Below are positions 45,327 to 57,129 of a stretch of 64,000 nt of DNA, piece by piece. Under the pieces are notes generated by a model. That model ran no database searches. It was given only the letters and a program-made list of their open reading frames with translations, and was not told the DNA's origin. The position numbers were made by a program, and so were the translations under genes. Each line of letters begins with the position of its first letter. Positions within the stretch are counted from its first letter, which is position 1. Source of the stretch: Impatiens glandulifera (Eukaryota; Streptophyta; Magnoliopsida; Ericales; Balsaminaceae); contig NC_061866.1 in the NCBI RefSeq assembly GCF_907164915.1, positions 29,715,905 to 29,779,904 of the forward strand, in the 5' to 3' direction.

Positions 45327-47092
45327 TTAATATTGCCGCATAAACATTTCAAAACTCTCTAATCTTGCATTCAATTCTAACCTTTCTTTCTCCTGTTTTG
45401 CACTTTCCCTATCCATTCTTGAAATCAATTCTACCTTTTCCGCTTGGATTTGATTAATCGTTTGAGTTTTTTCTTCATCCCTTTTCTTCAATTCCTCAAG
45501 TTCCATCGCCATTCTTTGATTCTCCTCAAATAATCGATCAGTGGCTCGTTGAGAATTGTTAGAACTTCGTAGATCCTGACGAAAGTGTGTGGGTCGGACG
45601 CCTGATCCCATACCGAATACTCCCCCATGTTTTTGGGGTCCGAATACTCTCTCCGTCAACTCAAAGTCTGATATTTCCGGTTCGTTACTTAGAACTTCCT
45701 CCATCTCAACCTGCAAATTTGAAATAATTTGTCAATTATATAATAATTTATAAACTAGTTATAAGTAATTTATTTAAATTCAATTCACTTACAAGTTTCT
45801 CTTGCACGCGTTCGTCCGGGACGGGAGTTGGGTTTTCTTTTGTCGATTTTGGGGTACGGGTCCTCTTGAACACTTCAACGACAGATGGAGCCCGTCCCAT
45901 TTCAATCGCCTGTTGAAAAAAAAAATTATATAACTCATAACAATCTTTATATTAAGTTATTATATAACTCATAACAATCTTACCAACTCTTCTTCAATTT
46001 GAGCAAACGGTCTACTTCCCGTATGATGCGGGAATTTCAGCTGTTTTCTGTTAGCTATATTTGTGCTACTATTTTTCTGAATTTCAAATAAAATAATTGA
46101 AGTTAGAATAACTAATATCATATTTTATTTGAATTATGAAACCGTACCTTAAATTTCTCCGTAAAGAAATGGTTGCGACACACAAACTCCCAATCATCTC
46201 GATCGTAGTCTAGTGGAGGATTGGCAAGTACCGCGGCCTCGTCTCCTTTATGGACGCGGATATATTCCTTGTGCAAATCCGAGCGCCATCTATCCCATAT
46301 CTGTCTGACGTGTCCCATTCCGGTCTTTCGAAAAGAATCAATAGGACCATTAGTAGCCTCGAACGGATCCTGAAAATAAAAACATTTAAATGTTTTAAAA
46401 TAATTATTGAATAATTAATGTATAATTAATTAATCTTTTACCTTCACAGCAGTCCAAATGTAACCCAATTGGTCAGCACTTAATGCCTTCCACTTTAAAA
46501 GACGGTGCGAGACGGCTGAGGGATCCCGCACAACCGACCCCACATGTCTAGACCACCTTGTTCTTCCAACGTCAACACCGCCCCGCCTCCCATCTACCTC
46601 TCTAAAAGTTAGTGGAATCCTTGTCCCCGCTGGTCTCTTAGATAACGCAATATTCTCGTTTTTCCCTCGTCTCTTGCGGGCACAAGATTCTTCAAAATAG
46701 ATCAAATTCATAATCGGATATGTGAATCAATTCAAACTATAACTAATTGTAAACAAGTTACCTGTCGATGATGGGTCGGGAGTGGATCCATGCTCCTCCT
46801 CTTCATCCACGTCCTGAGGGTCCTCGTGACCCTCGTCGTCAGCCTCATCGTCGTCATCCCCCACATCAGCAAACGTATTCTCTAAAAACTCTTCTGCCTC
46901 AGCAGCCTCAACATCCTCGTCTGCTGGGGGAGTAGTAGCTATCGGGACTACAACAATAGGTGGTGGATCTCTAGTAAACGATTCTCGGAGCCTTAAGTTT
47001 TCTGATTGTGCAATGAGGTTCTGGTACGGCTTTAAGAGTTTGCTGGGTGTTTTCCTCATACTCCACCAAGGTTCTTTACTACCTTTAGACAT
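45327..47092 (-). CDS. Transposase_24 / TnpA-like gene, six exons, apparently open
   Basis: The start at 47092 (MSKGSKEPWWSMRKTPSKLL) opens exon 1 (47092-46762). Further exons: about 46693-46442 (CARKRRGKNENIALSKRPAG), 46369-46148 (DPFEATNGPIDSFRKTGMGH, then VRQIWDRWRSDLHKEYI), about 46078-45983 (QLKFPHHTGSRPFAQIEEEL), about 45910-45793 (MGRAPSVVEVFKRTRTPKST) and about 45711-45327. Every junction has GT and AG on the minus strand and keeps frame; total about 470 aa. Exon 1 encodes an acidic region, exons 2-5 the plant Transposase_24 (Ptta/En/Spm) domain, and the last exon a long coiled coil. In En/Spm the equivalent protein binds subterminal repeats. No stop or frameshift is seen, but expression is unknown. 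Confidence 0.8.
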
Positions 47093-47197
47093 TCTTAATG
47101 CATACCATTAATAAATGAGCGACTAATTGAAATAAAGTAGTAATAAGAAATAATATAAAGTAAAAAATATATAATCTACCTAATTAATTAATCTGAT

Positions 47198-50100
47198 CTA
47201 TATATTTGTAAACCGCGGTTTTATTTTTGTCACAATCTTCCAATCGGGTCGGGCTGACATATCAAGGGCGTAAAAGACTTGTTTTGCTTGACTCGCCAAT
47301 ATATATGGGTCTTGACTTTGGGTTTTTAAAATTCGGTTTACATTTATACTTACGAAGCCATATTTATCCACTTTCACTCCTAGTTCTCCCGAGTGTGTAT
47401 CAAACCACTTACACTTGAATAAAACAACTCGTTTGTGAGAAAAGTATTGCACTTCGATTATATCTGTTAAAACTCCGTAGTATGACATAGTTTCAGACCC
47501 ATTGAACCCTTCAACAACCACCCCACTATTTTGAGTTGTCAAACCTTCGTCGTGTTTTTCTGTACAGAATTTGTATCCGTTTACTTTACACCAAACATAC
47601 ATAGACGAGTACATACTTGGACCTTCTCCTAAGATCTTGAGGTCTCTTGATATGTCGTTAAATTCGGTTAATTGAGCAACCTATACATACATTTACCCGA
47701 CATGTAGTTGTTAAAATAAATATAAAGAGTTAGAATATATGGTTTATAATGAACTCACTCTATGCTTGAAATATGCGGCAAACGTTTCTCCACGAGACTC
47801 GTTGTTATTGCAATACTGCATGTAATCTCTGCAAATAGATCGAATATTAAATAGCATACTCTTTAATGCTAATTAATAACAGCAACATAGAATCTTACAT
47901 GTAAAAAGGTTCAGCTTCGGGGCAATTTTTCAAAATGTATGAATGAGCTGTCACTCGATCGATATAATCCAAGTTGTATATTTTTCCGTTAGATAGGTCT
48001 TCCAACGATGAAAATATAGAAATGCCCGAGATTTCAGTTTGTGCATTTTCTTGCTCTTTTTCCTCCATATACCTGGCACATAAACTAATACTCTCATTTA
48101 CAAGATATCTCTCGTTTATAGAGGCTTCTGGGTGGTTATTATTCCGCAAATATCTTTTCATTGTACCCATGTAATGTTCAAACGGATACATCCATCGATA
48201 CTGAACAGGTCCCCCAAGCAAAGCCTCAAATGACAAGTGAACCGGGAGATGCATCATGATGTCGAAAATTGACGGCGGAAAAATCATTTCAAATTTGCAA
48301 AGTGTCAATGTAATATCCATGTACAATTGTTCGAGGTCCGCTTGAATCAACTCTTTGAAACACAACAACCGAAAGAACCGAGACAAATTTACTAACGCAT
48401 CATACACATTATCTGGAAGTAATCCACGGGTTGCTAAAGGAATAAGATATTCCAACAAAATGTGACAATTATGACTCTTTAATCCCGAAATCTTTTTCTC
48501 TTCCAAATTTACACAACCACTGATATTTGAGCAAAAACCATCAGGCAACTTGAGATCTTTCAAGAATTTCCAAAAACGTTTTTTATTATCGGATGTCAAG
48601 GTGAAAGGCGCTTCTGGATAATGAACCACTCCTTCATCATTTATAGGATGTAACCATGATTTTATGCCTAATAGTTGTAAGTCTTTACGCGCTTTAGGAC
48701 CATCCTTCGTCTTCTCTTTCACATTCATTATTGTTCCCAACACGCTATCACAAATATTTTTCTCAATATGCATCACATCCAAATTATGTCTCAATAATAA
48801 TGATTTCCAATAAGGCAAGCGGAAGAAAATGCTCAATTTGTTCCAATTGTCTCCCCGCGTTTCATGATATATCTTGGTTTTCTTGCTTAGATCCGTACTA
48901 AGAATTATGTCTTCTAGGTCTCGTGCTTGCTCGTAAGTTTCTTGACACGTTAACAATCTAGGGGGGCTCTCCATAATCAGTTCGACCATCAAACGACTCT
49001 TTATCCCTTCTGTATTTGTGCTTTGGTGGAAGGAAGCGTCTATGACCCATGTAACATTGTTTGGAACCATGAACCAATCGAAGAGATACCGTGTCGTTGT
49101 TACAACAAGGACAAGCATATTTACCTTTCGTACTCCAGCCTGATAAATTCGCGTATGCGGGAAAGTCGTTAATGGTCCACAACAACGCCGCTCGCATGTT
49201 AAAGTATTGCGAGGTGTGTGCATCAAACGTTCTCACACCAGTTTGCCACAGTTCAGTCAACTCGTCGATCAATGGCTGGAGAAATATGTCAATCGCATCT
49301 CCTGGACTCTTTGGACCCGGAATTAACATAGATAAAATAAAATTGCTAGAATCCATGCAAGTAGTGGGTGACACATTATAAGGAACAATAATAACCGGCC
49401 AAACACTATATGACTTTTTTCCATTTGCAAATGGTTGAAACCCATCGCTTGATAAACCTAGTCTTACGTTTCGAGATTCAGACGCAAAATCTTTATAATT
49501 TTCATCGAACGTTTTCCAAGTTAAGGAATCAGCGGGATGTCTCAACGTATCACTATCAACTCTTCCTTCTTTATTCCATCTCATCATTGGAGCCGTTTTT
49601 GAGGACATGTATAGTCTTTGCAGTCTTGGTATTTGAGGGAAATATCTCAACACCTTCTTTGGAATGAATTTCCCATTTTGCTTCTCTCGAACTGTCCCAC
49701 TTGTTTGGTCGACTTTCCATCTTGAAAGACCACAAACTCTACAAGAATCTTCATTTTTGTCGTCCTTCCAAAATAGCATACAGTTGTTCTTACATGCGTC
49801 TATCTTGTCATACTTAAGCCCGATATCAGTAATGAATTTTTTTACTTTCGTAGTAGGAGTTTGGCAATTGAGCGTCAATCGGTAATATGTAGTCTTTAAG
49901 TAGACGCAACAACATATCGAACGAAGAATTTGTCCATTGACAGACATTCTTTATGTGAAGTAGTTTCAATAGTGCCGATGATTTCGTTATTCGAGCACCT
50001 TCATACAATGGCCGTTTGGAATCATCAAGCAATTTATAAAATCTTTGCGCATCTTCGACTGGTTCATGGTTGTTTGGGACATCATTAACGTTGGAGAACA

Positions 50101-50209
50101 TATCGTTTATGAAATTGTGCATATAACGTTCTTCATTGACCTCTTCGTTAACTGTTTTATTCGTCTCCGTTCTCGGATCGTTGAATTCTGGCACGACATC
50201 TTCTGACTG

Positions 50210-50251
<42 letters not shown>

Positions 50252-50539
50252 GTAGTCATCGACATCTTCATCGACATCGTCATTAACCACTTGAGTAGTA
50301 AGTTTTTTTTCTCCATGACAATACCAGTACTCATAATGCACATTTATTCCATAAATGATGAGGTGAGTCTTCACTTCGTCTATTTCCATAAACGGCGTGT
50401 TCAAGCATTTCACGCAAGGACATTTCACTGTTTGTTGGGATGTACTCCTAACAGCAAACTCGAGGAATTTGTCAACACCTTCCTCGTAATCTGGATGATC
50501 TCGACGTAAGGTCATCCAGCTTTTATCGGGTACTTCCAT
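47198..50539 (-). pseudogene. TNP2-type CACTA transposase, two frameshifts
   Basis: The start at 50539 (MEVPDKSWMTLRRDHPDYEE) opens the transposase-associated zinc domain (CPCVKCLN), followed by a run of 14 Asp encoded by an ATC/GAT microsatellite (50210-50251). The Transposase_21 core follows: CKNNCMLFWKDDKNEDSCRVC, LRHPADSLTWKTFDENY, LSSDGFQPFANGKKSYSVWP, then ACPCCNNDT. Downstream, MHIEKNICDSVLGTIMNVKE and HLPVHLSFEALLGGPVQYRW belong to the DUF4218 region. The last exon (47680-47198; SYYGVLTDIIEVQYF, KVDKYGFVSINVN, ASQAKQVFYALD) is DUF4216. Splice sites at 47899/47828 and 47759/47680 keep frame. Frameshifts: an extra A in GAAAGT (about 49848) and an extra C in the C6 run (48961-48966). The two lesions disable it, unless they are sequencing errors. 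Confidence 0.88.
50210..50251 (+). repeat. (ATC)n trinucleotide repeat within TNP2 coding sequence
   Basis: About 14 units in frame, encoding poly-Asp on the minus strand. Confidence 0.97.
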
Positions 50540-51456
50540 CTTTCTAATAAAATAGAAAATAACCCTTAATTATTTACTTAAATTTGTCTAAATTAATTAG
50601 GCTTACATAATTGTAACATAATCGCTACATAAATCAACATAATCAACTAAAATTCCACCTAATCTAACATTATCCAACCAAAATTCCACCTAAACAAACA
50701 ATAATAAAACCTAACATAAATCAACATAACCAAATATTCATTAAATTAACCTAAATCAAACCTAAAATCCAACATTCATCAACCTAAATCAAACCTAATC
50801 TAACATAACCAAATATTCATTAAATTAACATAAATCAAACCTAAAATCCAACATTCATCAACCTAAATCAAACCTAATCTAACATAACCAAATATTCATT
50901 AAATTAACCTAAATCAAACCTAAAATCCAACAAAAATCAACCAAACATAATCTAACATAAATCAACCTAACCAAATATTCATTAAATTAACCTAAATCAA
51001 ACCTAAAATCCAACATTCATCAACCTAAATCAAACCTAATCTAACATAACCAAATATTCATTAAATTAACCTAAATTAAACCTAAAATCCAACAAAAATC
51101 AACCAAACATAATCTAACATAAATCAACCTAACCAAATATTCATTAAATTAACATAAATCAAACCTAAAATTCAACATTCATCAACCTAAATCAAACATA
51201 ATCTAACATAACCAAATATTCATTAAATTAACCTAAATCAAACCTAAAATCCAACAAAAATCATACCAAATCTAACATAAATCTACATATATTCATCTAA
51301 TTCATACCTAATCTAACATATAAATCATACCTAATTTAACAAAATCACAATATATTCATCTAATTCATACCTAATCTAACATATAAAACATACTTAATCT
51401 AACATATATTATTATAAATCAAACATATAAACCCTAAACGACTTTAAACTAACCTT
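50540..51456 (-). repeat. Tandem repeats in the presumed 5' UTR intron of TNP2
   Basis: Unit of about 79-85 bp, containing CCAAATATTCATTAAATTAA and AACCTAAAATCCAACATTCA, repeated about 7 times between 50690 and 51280, then diverged copies to 51420. A donor (minus AAG/GTTAGTTT at about 51454) and an acceptor before the ATG (TTTTATTAG near 50548) suggest that the array lies in a 0.9-kb leader intron. Confidence 0.7.
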
Positions 51457-51815
51457 GTAGGCGGCTGTAGGTGGAGGATCGACGGTGAGACGACGAGTTG
51501 ACGGCTGGAAGAGAAGGATGAGGCGCAGCGGCGATCGATCTGGATCTTCAATCGGCGTCGTCGTCTTCAAACGGCTGGGAGGCGTTGTCGTCGGTCTTCA
51601 ATCGGCGTGGGAGGCGGCGTCTTCAATCGATGGAGGCTTGGCCGGCGTCGTCTTCAATCGGGGGAGGCTTGGGCGGCGTCGTCGTTAGGTCAGAAGCTCC
51701 GTCGGACGGCTAAATGCGGGAGGCGGCGCGGGCGAAATCACGGGGAAAGAAAGAAATCGGGGGAAATAAATCGGGGAAAAGAAAAGAGAAAAAAGAGGGC
51801 TATATTTTTTTAATA
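51457..51815 (-). promoter_or_regulatory. Presumed first (non-coding) exon and promoter of TNP2
   Basis: A GC-rich island (GGCGTCGTCGTC and GGGAGGCGGCG words) in otherwise AT-rich DNA, with a pyrimidine-rich minus-strand leader, directly upstream of the donor site. Short plus-strand ORFs here have no family resemblance. No clear TATA box. Confidence 0.45.
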
Positions 51816-52675
51816 AGGTAATTACCGAAAGTTTATATAAGAACTTTCGGTTTTGGTCATTACCGAAAGTTTTATGATTAAACTTTCGGTTTTGATCAAT
51901 TGATTAATTCCGAGAGTTAATCATAAAACTCTCGGTTTTGATTTCCCTATTTCCGAGAGATTTGTATATCTCTCTCGGTTTTAATGGTTATTTCCGAAAG
52001 TTATATATTTAACTTTCGGTTTTACAAATTCACAATTTGTTAATTTATTTGGTTTTCACTTTCTAATAAGCTCGAACAACATTAATTTAACAAATTTTAA
52101 ATCCTCAAAACATTTCTCAATCCATATAATCAAATATTACACAATTACATAGGATAATCAAACATAAACATTCATATACATTTCTCTATATGATCAAACA
52201 CATTCATTAACATTTTAACATTAAACACAATCAAAATTTTTAAAATAAAACACACACTTGATAATATTAGTTAGGAGTCTAGATTAAAAAGTAGAAAACC
52301 AATTAATTTAACAAATTGTGAAATGGTAATTCCGAGAGTTAATGGTATAACTTTCGGTTTTGATGGGTATTTCCGAAAGTTATACCATTAACTCTCGGAA
52401 TTACCATTTCACAATTTGTTAGATTAATTGATTTATAATCTTCTAATGACCTTGAACATCATTAATTTAACACATTTGATAACCTTAAAACATTAGACAA
52501 TCCATATGATCAAACTTTATACACATTAATGTGATCATCAAACACAAACATATATATATGCACACTTCTTTATATAATAAAACACAATCATAAACATTTT
52601 AACATTAACACACAATCTTAATTTTTCAAAAACAACACACAATTGATTAGATTATTTAGGAGTCTAGATTAGTAG
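51816..52675. repeat. Subterminal-type inverted motifs and a duplicated block
   Basis: Pairs of ACCGAAAGTT and AACTTTCGGT (or CCGAGAGTT and AACTCTCGG) form a string of hairpins at 51823-52025. Two diverged direct copies of a 0.3-kb AT-rich block (about 52030-52300 and 52410-52680) flank the large palindrome at 52310-52420. No gene. Confidence 0.75.
52310..52420. repeat. Perfect 48-bp-arm palindrome
   Basis: Arms 52310-52357 and 52373-52420 are exact reverse complements over 48 bp, with a 15-base loop (TTTTGATGGGTATTT). Each arm carries ATTCCGAGAGTTAATGG and ATAACTTTCGG, the element's subterminal motifs. Weaker pairing continues for several bases outside the arms. Confidence 0.95.
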
Positions 52676-54090
52676 GTGAAAAACCTTCGGTTTTTACCCT
52701 CACCCATACTTAGAAAATTTTCAGATTTATTTAATCTAAGGTCAAAACCGAAGGTTTATTTGAAAACCTTCGGTTTTTACCCTTCCCCATACTTAGAAAA
52801 TTTTCAGATTTTTTTGTTCTAAGGTCAAAATCGAAGGTTTATTTGAAAACCTTCAGTTTTTACCCTCACCCATACTTAGAAAATTTTCAGATTTTTTTGA
52901 TCTAAGGTCAAAACCGAAGGTTTATTTGAAATCCTTCGGTTTTTACCCTTCCCCATACTTAGAAAATTTTCAGATTTTTTTGATCTAAGGTCAAAACCGA
53001 AGTTTATTTGAAAACATTCGTTTTTACCCTCACCCATACTTAGAAAATTTTCAGATTTTTTTGATCTAAGGTCAAAACCGAAGGTTTATTTGAAAACCTT
53101 CGGTTTTTACCCTCACCCATACTTAGAAAATATTCAGATTTTTTTAATCTAAGGTCAAAACCGAAGGTTTATTTGAAAACCTTCGGTTTTTACCCTCACC
53201 CATACTTAGAAAATTTTCAGATTTTTTTAATCTAAGGTCAAAACCGAAGGTTTATTTGAAAACCTTCGGTTTTTACCCATCCCCTTACTTAGAAAATTTT
53301 CAGATTTTTTTGTTCTAAGGTCAAAACCGAAGGTTTATTTGAAAACCTTCGGTTTTTACCCTCACCCATACTTAAGAAAATTTTCAGATTTTTTTGATCT
53401 AAGGTCAAAACCGAAGGTTTATTTGAAAACCTTAGGTTTTTACCCTTCCCCATACTTAGAAAATTTTCAGATTTTTTTGATCTAAGGTCAAAACCGAAGG
53501 TTTATTTGAAAACATTCGGTTTTTACCCTCACCCATACTTAGAAAATTTTCAGATTTTTTTGATCTAAGGTCAAAACCGAAGGTTTATTTGAAAACCTTC
53601 GGTTTTTACCCTCACCCATACTTAGAAAATTTTCAGATTTTTTTAATCTAAGGTCAAAACCGAAGGTTTATTTGAAAACCTTCGGTTTTTACCCTCACCC
53701 ATACTTAGAAAATTTTCAGATTTTTTTAATCTAAGGTCAAAACCGAAGGTTTATTTGAAAACCTTCGGTTTTTACCCTTCCCCATACTTAGAAAATTTTC
53801 AGATTTTTTTGATCTAAGGTCAAAACTGAAGGTTTATTTGAAAACCTTCGGTTTTTACCTTCACCCATACTTAGAAAATTTTCAGATTTTTTTAATCTAA
53901 GGTCAAAACCGAAGGTTTATTTGAAAACCTTCGGTTTTTACCCTTCCCCATACTTAGAAAATTTTCAGATTTTTTTGATCTAAGGTCAAAACCGAAGGTT
54001 TATTTGAAAACCTTCGGTTTTTACCCTTTAGATTTTTTTTAAAAGAGGGTTAAAACCGAAGGTTCTCAAATAAACCTTCGGTTTTGGCCA
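52676..54090. repeat. Hairpin-forming tandem array, 83-84 bp unit, about 17 copies
   Basis: Each unit holds ACCGAAGGTTTATTTGAAAA then CCTTCGGTTTTTACCC, a 9-12 bp stem around TTATTTGA, and then CATACTTAGAAAATTTTCAG and ATTTTTTTGATCTAAGGTC. Period is about 83.2 bp from 52679 to 54010. Units alternate loosely between CCCTCACCC and CCCTTCCCC variants. Confidence 0.97.
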
Positions 54091-54153
54091 TGCTGTTTTT
54101 TTAAAAAAATGAAAAGTAAACAAATATAACATATAATTAATTAACAACATATT

Positions 54154-54189
54154 CAAACCAAACCAAACCAAACCAAACCAAACCAAACA
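54154..54189 (+). repeat. (AACCA)n microsatellite
   Basis: About 7 units of AAACC/CCAAA. Confidence 0.95.
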
Positions 54190-54288
54190 TAATACTAATA
54201 ATTCATGAATATTAAAACAAAACACATAAAAATATTGTCATCGTTCGTACGGAAAAACTAATAAAAACATAATAAATCTAGAAATTAA

Positions 54289-54582
54289 TTAATTATTAGA
54301 TGGGGTGGAAGGAGGGGGTGGTTGATTCAGTCGACTCCTCAACACCACAAGTTCCTGTTCGAGATTCTCTAATCTCTGGGCCATTTCGGCCCTGTCCGTT
54401 TTAATTTCACTAAGCAAACGACCTCTTTCTGCATCCCTTAATCGGATTTGTTCCATTTCCAGCGTCATATGTCTTACCTCTTCCTCACGTGCCGCAATTT
54501 CTGATTGTGCTATCAGATTCTGGTAACACGGATACAGTTTCTCCGGTGTACGCCGAAGTCTCTTCCATGTCGAATCACCCAT
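54289..54582 (-). CDS. Small coiled-coil protein related to the TnpA-like exon 1 (97 aa)
   Basis: MGDSTWKRLRRTPEKLYPCYQ followed by NLIAQSEIA matches the start of the Transposase_24 gene (MRKTPSKLLKPYQNLIAQSE). It then goes straight into a predicted coiled coil (EEVRHMTLEMEQIRLRDAER; ENLEQELVVLRSRLN) and a Pro/Ser tail, like a TnpA that keeps only its two ends. It is open from 54582 to 54289 and has its own upstream promoter and leader intron (54733 to about 54587). Function unknown; interference with or help to the full-length protein through the coiled coil is a guess. Confidence 0.6.
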   Translation of the reverse strand: MGDSTWKRLRRTPEKLYPCYQNLIAQSEIAAREEEVRHMTLEMEQIRLRDAERGRLLSEIKTDRAEMAQRLENLEQELVVLRSRLNQPPPPSTPSNN

Positions 54583-54860
54583 ATCCTAAATTCTTTTCAG
54601 ATATATGTATATATATAAATTATTCAAACAAAATAACGTAAACTAGCATAAATCTAGATATCATAATATAAACTTAAGAAATCTAAATCTCATAATAAAC
54701 AAAACAAAAAAAACCAAATGAAAGAAATTACCTGAACGAAAGAGGAGAAGAACCGGCTTGGAGGAGGCAGGCGGCTGCGGCGCGGAAGAGAGAGAAAGGA
54801 GAGATGAGTGGAATGAAAAAGAGAAGGGTTAGGGTTTGTATTTATAGAGGTTGATGTCGA
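54583..54860 (-). promoter_or_regulatory. Promoter, leader and leader intron of the 97-aa gene
   Basis: On the minus strand: TATA box CTATAAATAC (about 54848-54839), telo-box AAACCCTAA (54837-54829), CT-rich leader (TCTCTCCTTTCTCTCTCTTCC), donor CAG/GTAATTTC near 54733, acceptor TTTAG near 54587, then ATG at 54582. Confidence 0.6.
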
Positions 54861-55323
54861 AGGTTTTCATATAACTTTCGGTTTTCAATTGAGCAAAACC
54901 GAAAGTTTATTAAAGAACCTTCGGAAATAACCATTACCAAAATTTAGAATTTTTTTAATTTAGCAAAACCGAAGGTTCTTTGTAAAACTCTCGGAATTGA
55001 AATTTTCAAAAACGGCAAAACCGAAGGTTCTTTGAATAACCTTCACAATTAAAAAACCAAGGGATTTCAAAACCGAAGGTTTTTACAAAAACCTTCGCAA
55101 TTAACCCACACCAAACACTTAGAATTTTTTTGGGTTTTTTGGGAAGGTAAAAACCGAAAGTTCTTGGTGGAACTTTCGGTAATGATTAATAAACCCGAAG
55201 GTTTTACACACCACTCGGCATCTATTTTTAATCCCGAAGGATTTATCCCTCTCGGGAGTATTTAGGAGAGTATTACAAAACCTTCGGGAAAAATCGTCGG
55301 TAAAGGTCCTTTTTTTACTAGTG
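54861..55323 (-). repeat. Right subterminal region and terminal repeat of the CACTA element
   Basis: Repeated ACCGAAGGTT/AACCTTCGG and ACCGAAAGTT motifs in both orientations over 460 bp, ending in the terminus (minus strand CACTAGTAAAAAAAGGACCT). This is the transcription-start side of the element. Confidence 0.9.
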
Positions 55324-57050
55324 GGGGTATCATAACGTTCTCCTTTAATTCCCCAAAAAATATTTGATAGAGAAGAAGAAAATAAAAATGGATAACAATT
55401 GTCACCTTAATAAAAACAATCTGATGCCATATTAAATAACTCAAACACTCAAACATCATTTCTCTCTCTTTCTCATCCATCACATTACTTAATTCATTAA
55501 CTAAAATACTAAAACGCCATATATTTTAAATTATTATTTATTTTATTTTATTTATATATATCAATATATTTTAAGTCTTTTTATCAAAAAAAAAACATCA
55601 CCTACTCAAAATAATCACCAATCATTATTTATCTCTCTCTAGATTATTCAAATAACCAATCCGAAAAAGCCTAAATAACAATTAACCTTTGTTTTTTGAA
55701 AAGTAAAAATATATACATTTCACAAAAAAATGAAAAGAGAATATTTTTTTAAGCAAAACAAAGTACTCCATATATAATTTGTTGGTTTTGATAATATCAT
55801 AAGTTGGATGACATAATCCTCTCTTTTAGCATAGATGAGGTCGTATGTTCGAGCTTGTCAGATGAAACGTAAAAGATGGATGTGAAAGACAAAAACATTG
55901 AAGCAGAACAAAAAAGCTAGAGAAAAAATACAAATGAAATGGATACATAAATCGATGCAGCTACAATACTATATCTGAACTACAAGAGTCGGTGTTGACT
56001 ACAAAAGTTGATGTCAATATCGAGACAAATGCTCTCTTGCACCAATTCTCTTTGTCTCTTAGTTCATTTATTTTCACATTTCTTTGTTCGTCTCCCTAAC
56101 AAAGTTCATGATTTCTATCGCATCATTTCACTTGAAATAGGATATTAAATATTGTAATGCAAAAAATTGACCCTTCCTAAGAAGGGGTTTTTGATACTGG
56201 ATTGTCGCGTCTCATAACTCACCTTTCTCCTAAATCTCGAGTTAGACGAGAAATCAAAATGGTAGGCTTGATTAGAGTGCATTTAAAAACGTCGACTAAG
56301 TTTGACATTTTTAGAGTCGCCACCTAATTTACTTCTCGTGAAATTATGAAAGAAAAACATTTTACGTGTTTAAACGCGTTTTAGAGATTATGCTCTTAGT
56401 TCGGTGTTTGGTTACAAATGAAAAAGGGTTCTTGCGCTATGTCTCACATGCATGTTACATTGCAGTCTCTACTTTAAACTTTTGGACATTTAAAATAATA
56501 TTATTTTATATTTTATTTGTTCAATCGTAGGGCATGCATCTAAAGGTAAATTTAAACCTAAATATGTGTCTAGTTTTGAATTATTATATTCCTAGGGTAC
56601 GCATCTATGTCATGTGTCCTAAATATAAAATAAATTTTGTTACTACCTGCGAACATGCGTGGACTAGAAAAGTTGATAATGTTTCAAAGGTTAAAATTAG
56701 TCTAAAGAATAAAATTCAACCGAGACTTGAAGGAATATATTTTTGTGTTTTTTGTTTATATATAAATAAACATTTTAAACTATTGAAAGGCATAATCATG
56801 ATCATATATTTTATTATTATTATTTTAGCATGTATATCAAATAAATATTTATTAGTATCTGTATTTTGTTTTCTTCGGTTTTTAAAAAAGTGCAAAAAAC
56901 TATAGATATATAAACAAGGAACATATAAAAAAAATTAAAGAAATGGTTGACTGATTTTACCAACGCATGCCAAGTTCACAATTATCCAAGCTTGCACAGT
57001 TTATACTATATACCTTCCTCATAGACTATCTGAATTTATTTTATATACGC

Positions 57051-57103
<53 letters not shown>

Positions 57104-57129
57104 ATATATATAGTAGTTTATTATCATTT
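55324..57129 (+). other. Copy B intergenic block, no gene
   Basis: Matches 9412-10499, 12443-12730 and 13709-14190 of copy A and shows the empty sites of the solo LTR (near 56406) and of the hAT-like element (near 56691). A TA run lies at 57055-57110. Confidence 0.75.

Larger units (their letters stand above)
44445..55323 (-). mobile_element. CACTA (En/Spm) transposon, 10.9 kb, left end lost
   Basis: The right end (read from 55323 on the minus strand) is CACTAGTAAAAAAAGGACCT, a classic CACTA terminus. Copy A has the empty site (ATCATGGTTCTTGGGGTATC, 9401-9420). Comparison shows GGG then GTATC right of the element, consistent with a 3-bp duplication GGG. At the left the flank stops at GGTT (44444), six bases short, and the element resumes inside its subterminal repeats (GTCAAAACCGAGAG) without any CACTAG. 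The left terminus was therefore deleted. Two transposase genes and a small extra gene are on the minus strand, with several repeat arrays. Confidence 0.95.

Noticed and set aside
51485..51813. Arg/Gly-rich plus-strand frames
   Set aside because: GC-rich leader region of the minus-strand TNP2 gene; no motif, no plausible start context.
52676..54090. Regular 83-bp repeats considered as centromeric satellite
   Set aside because: The array is short and bounded within a CACTA element whose subterminal motif it repeats.
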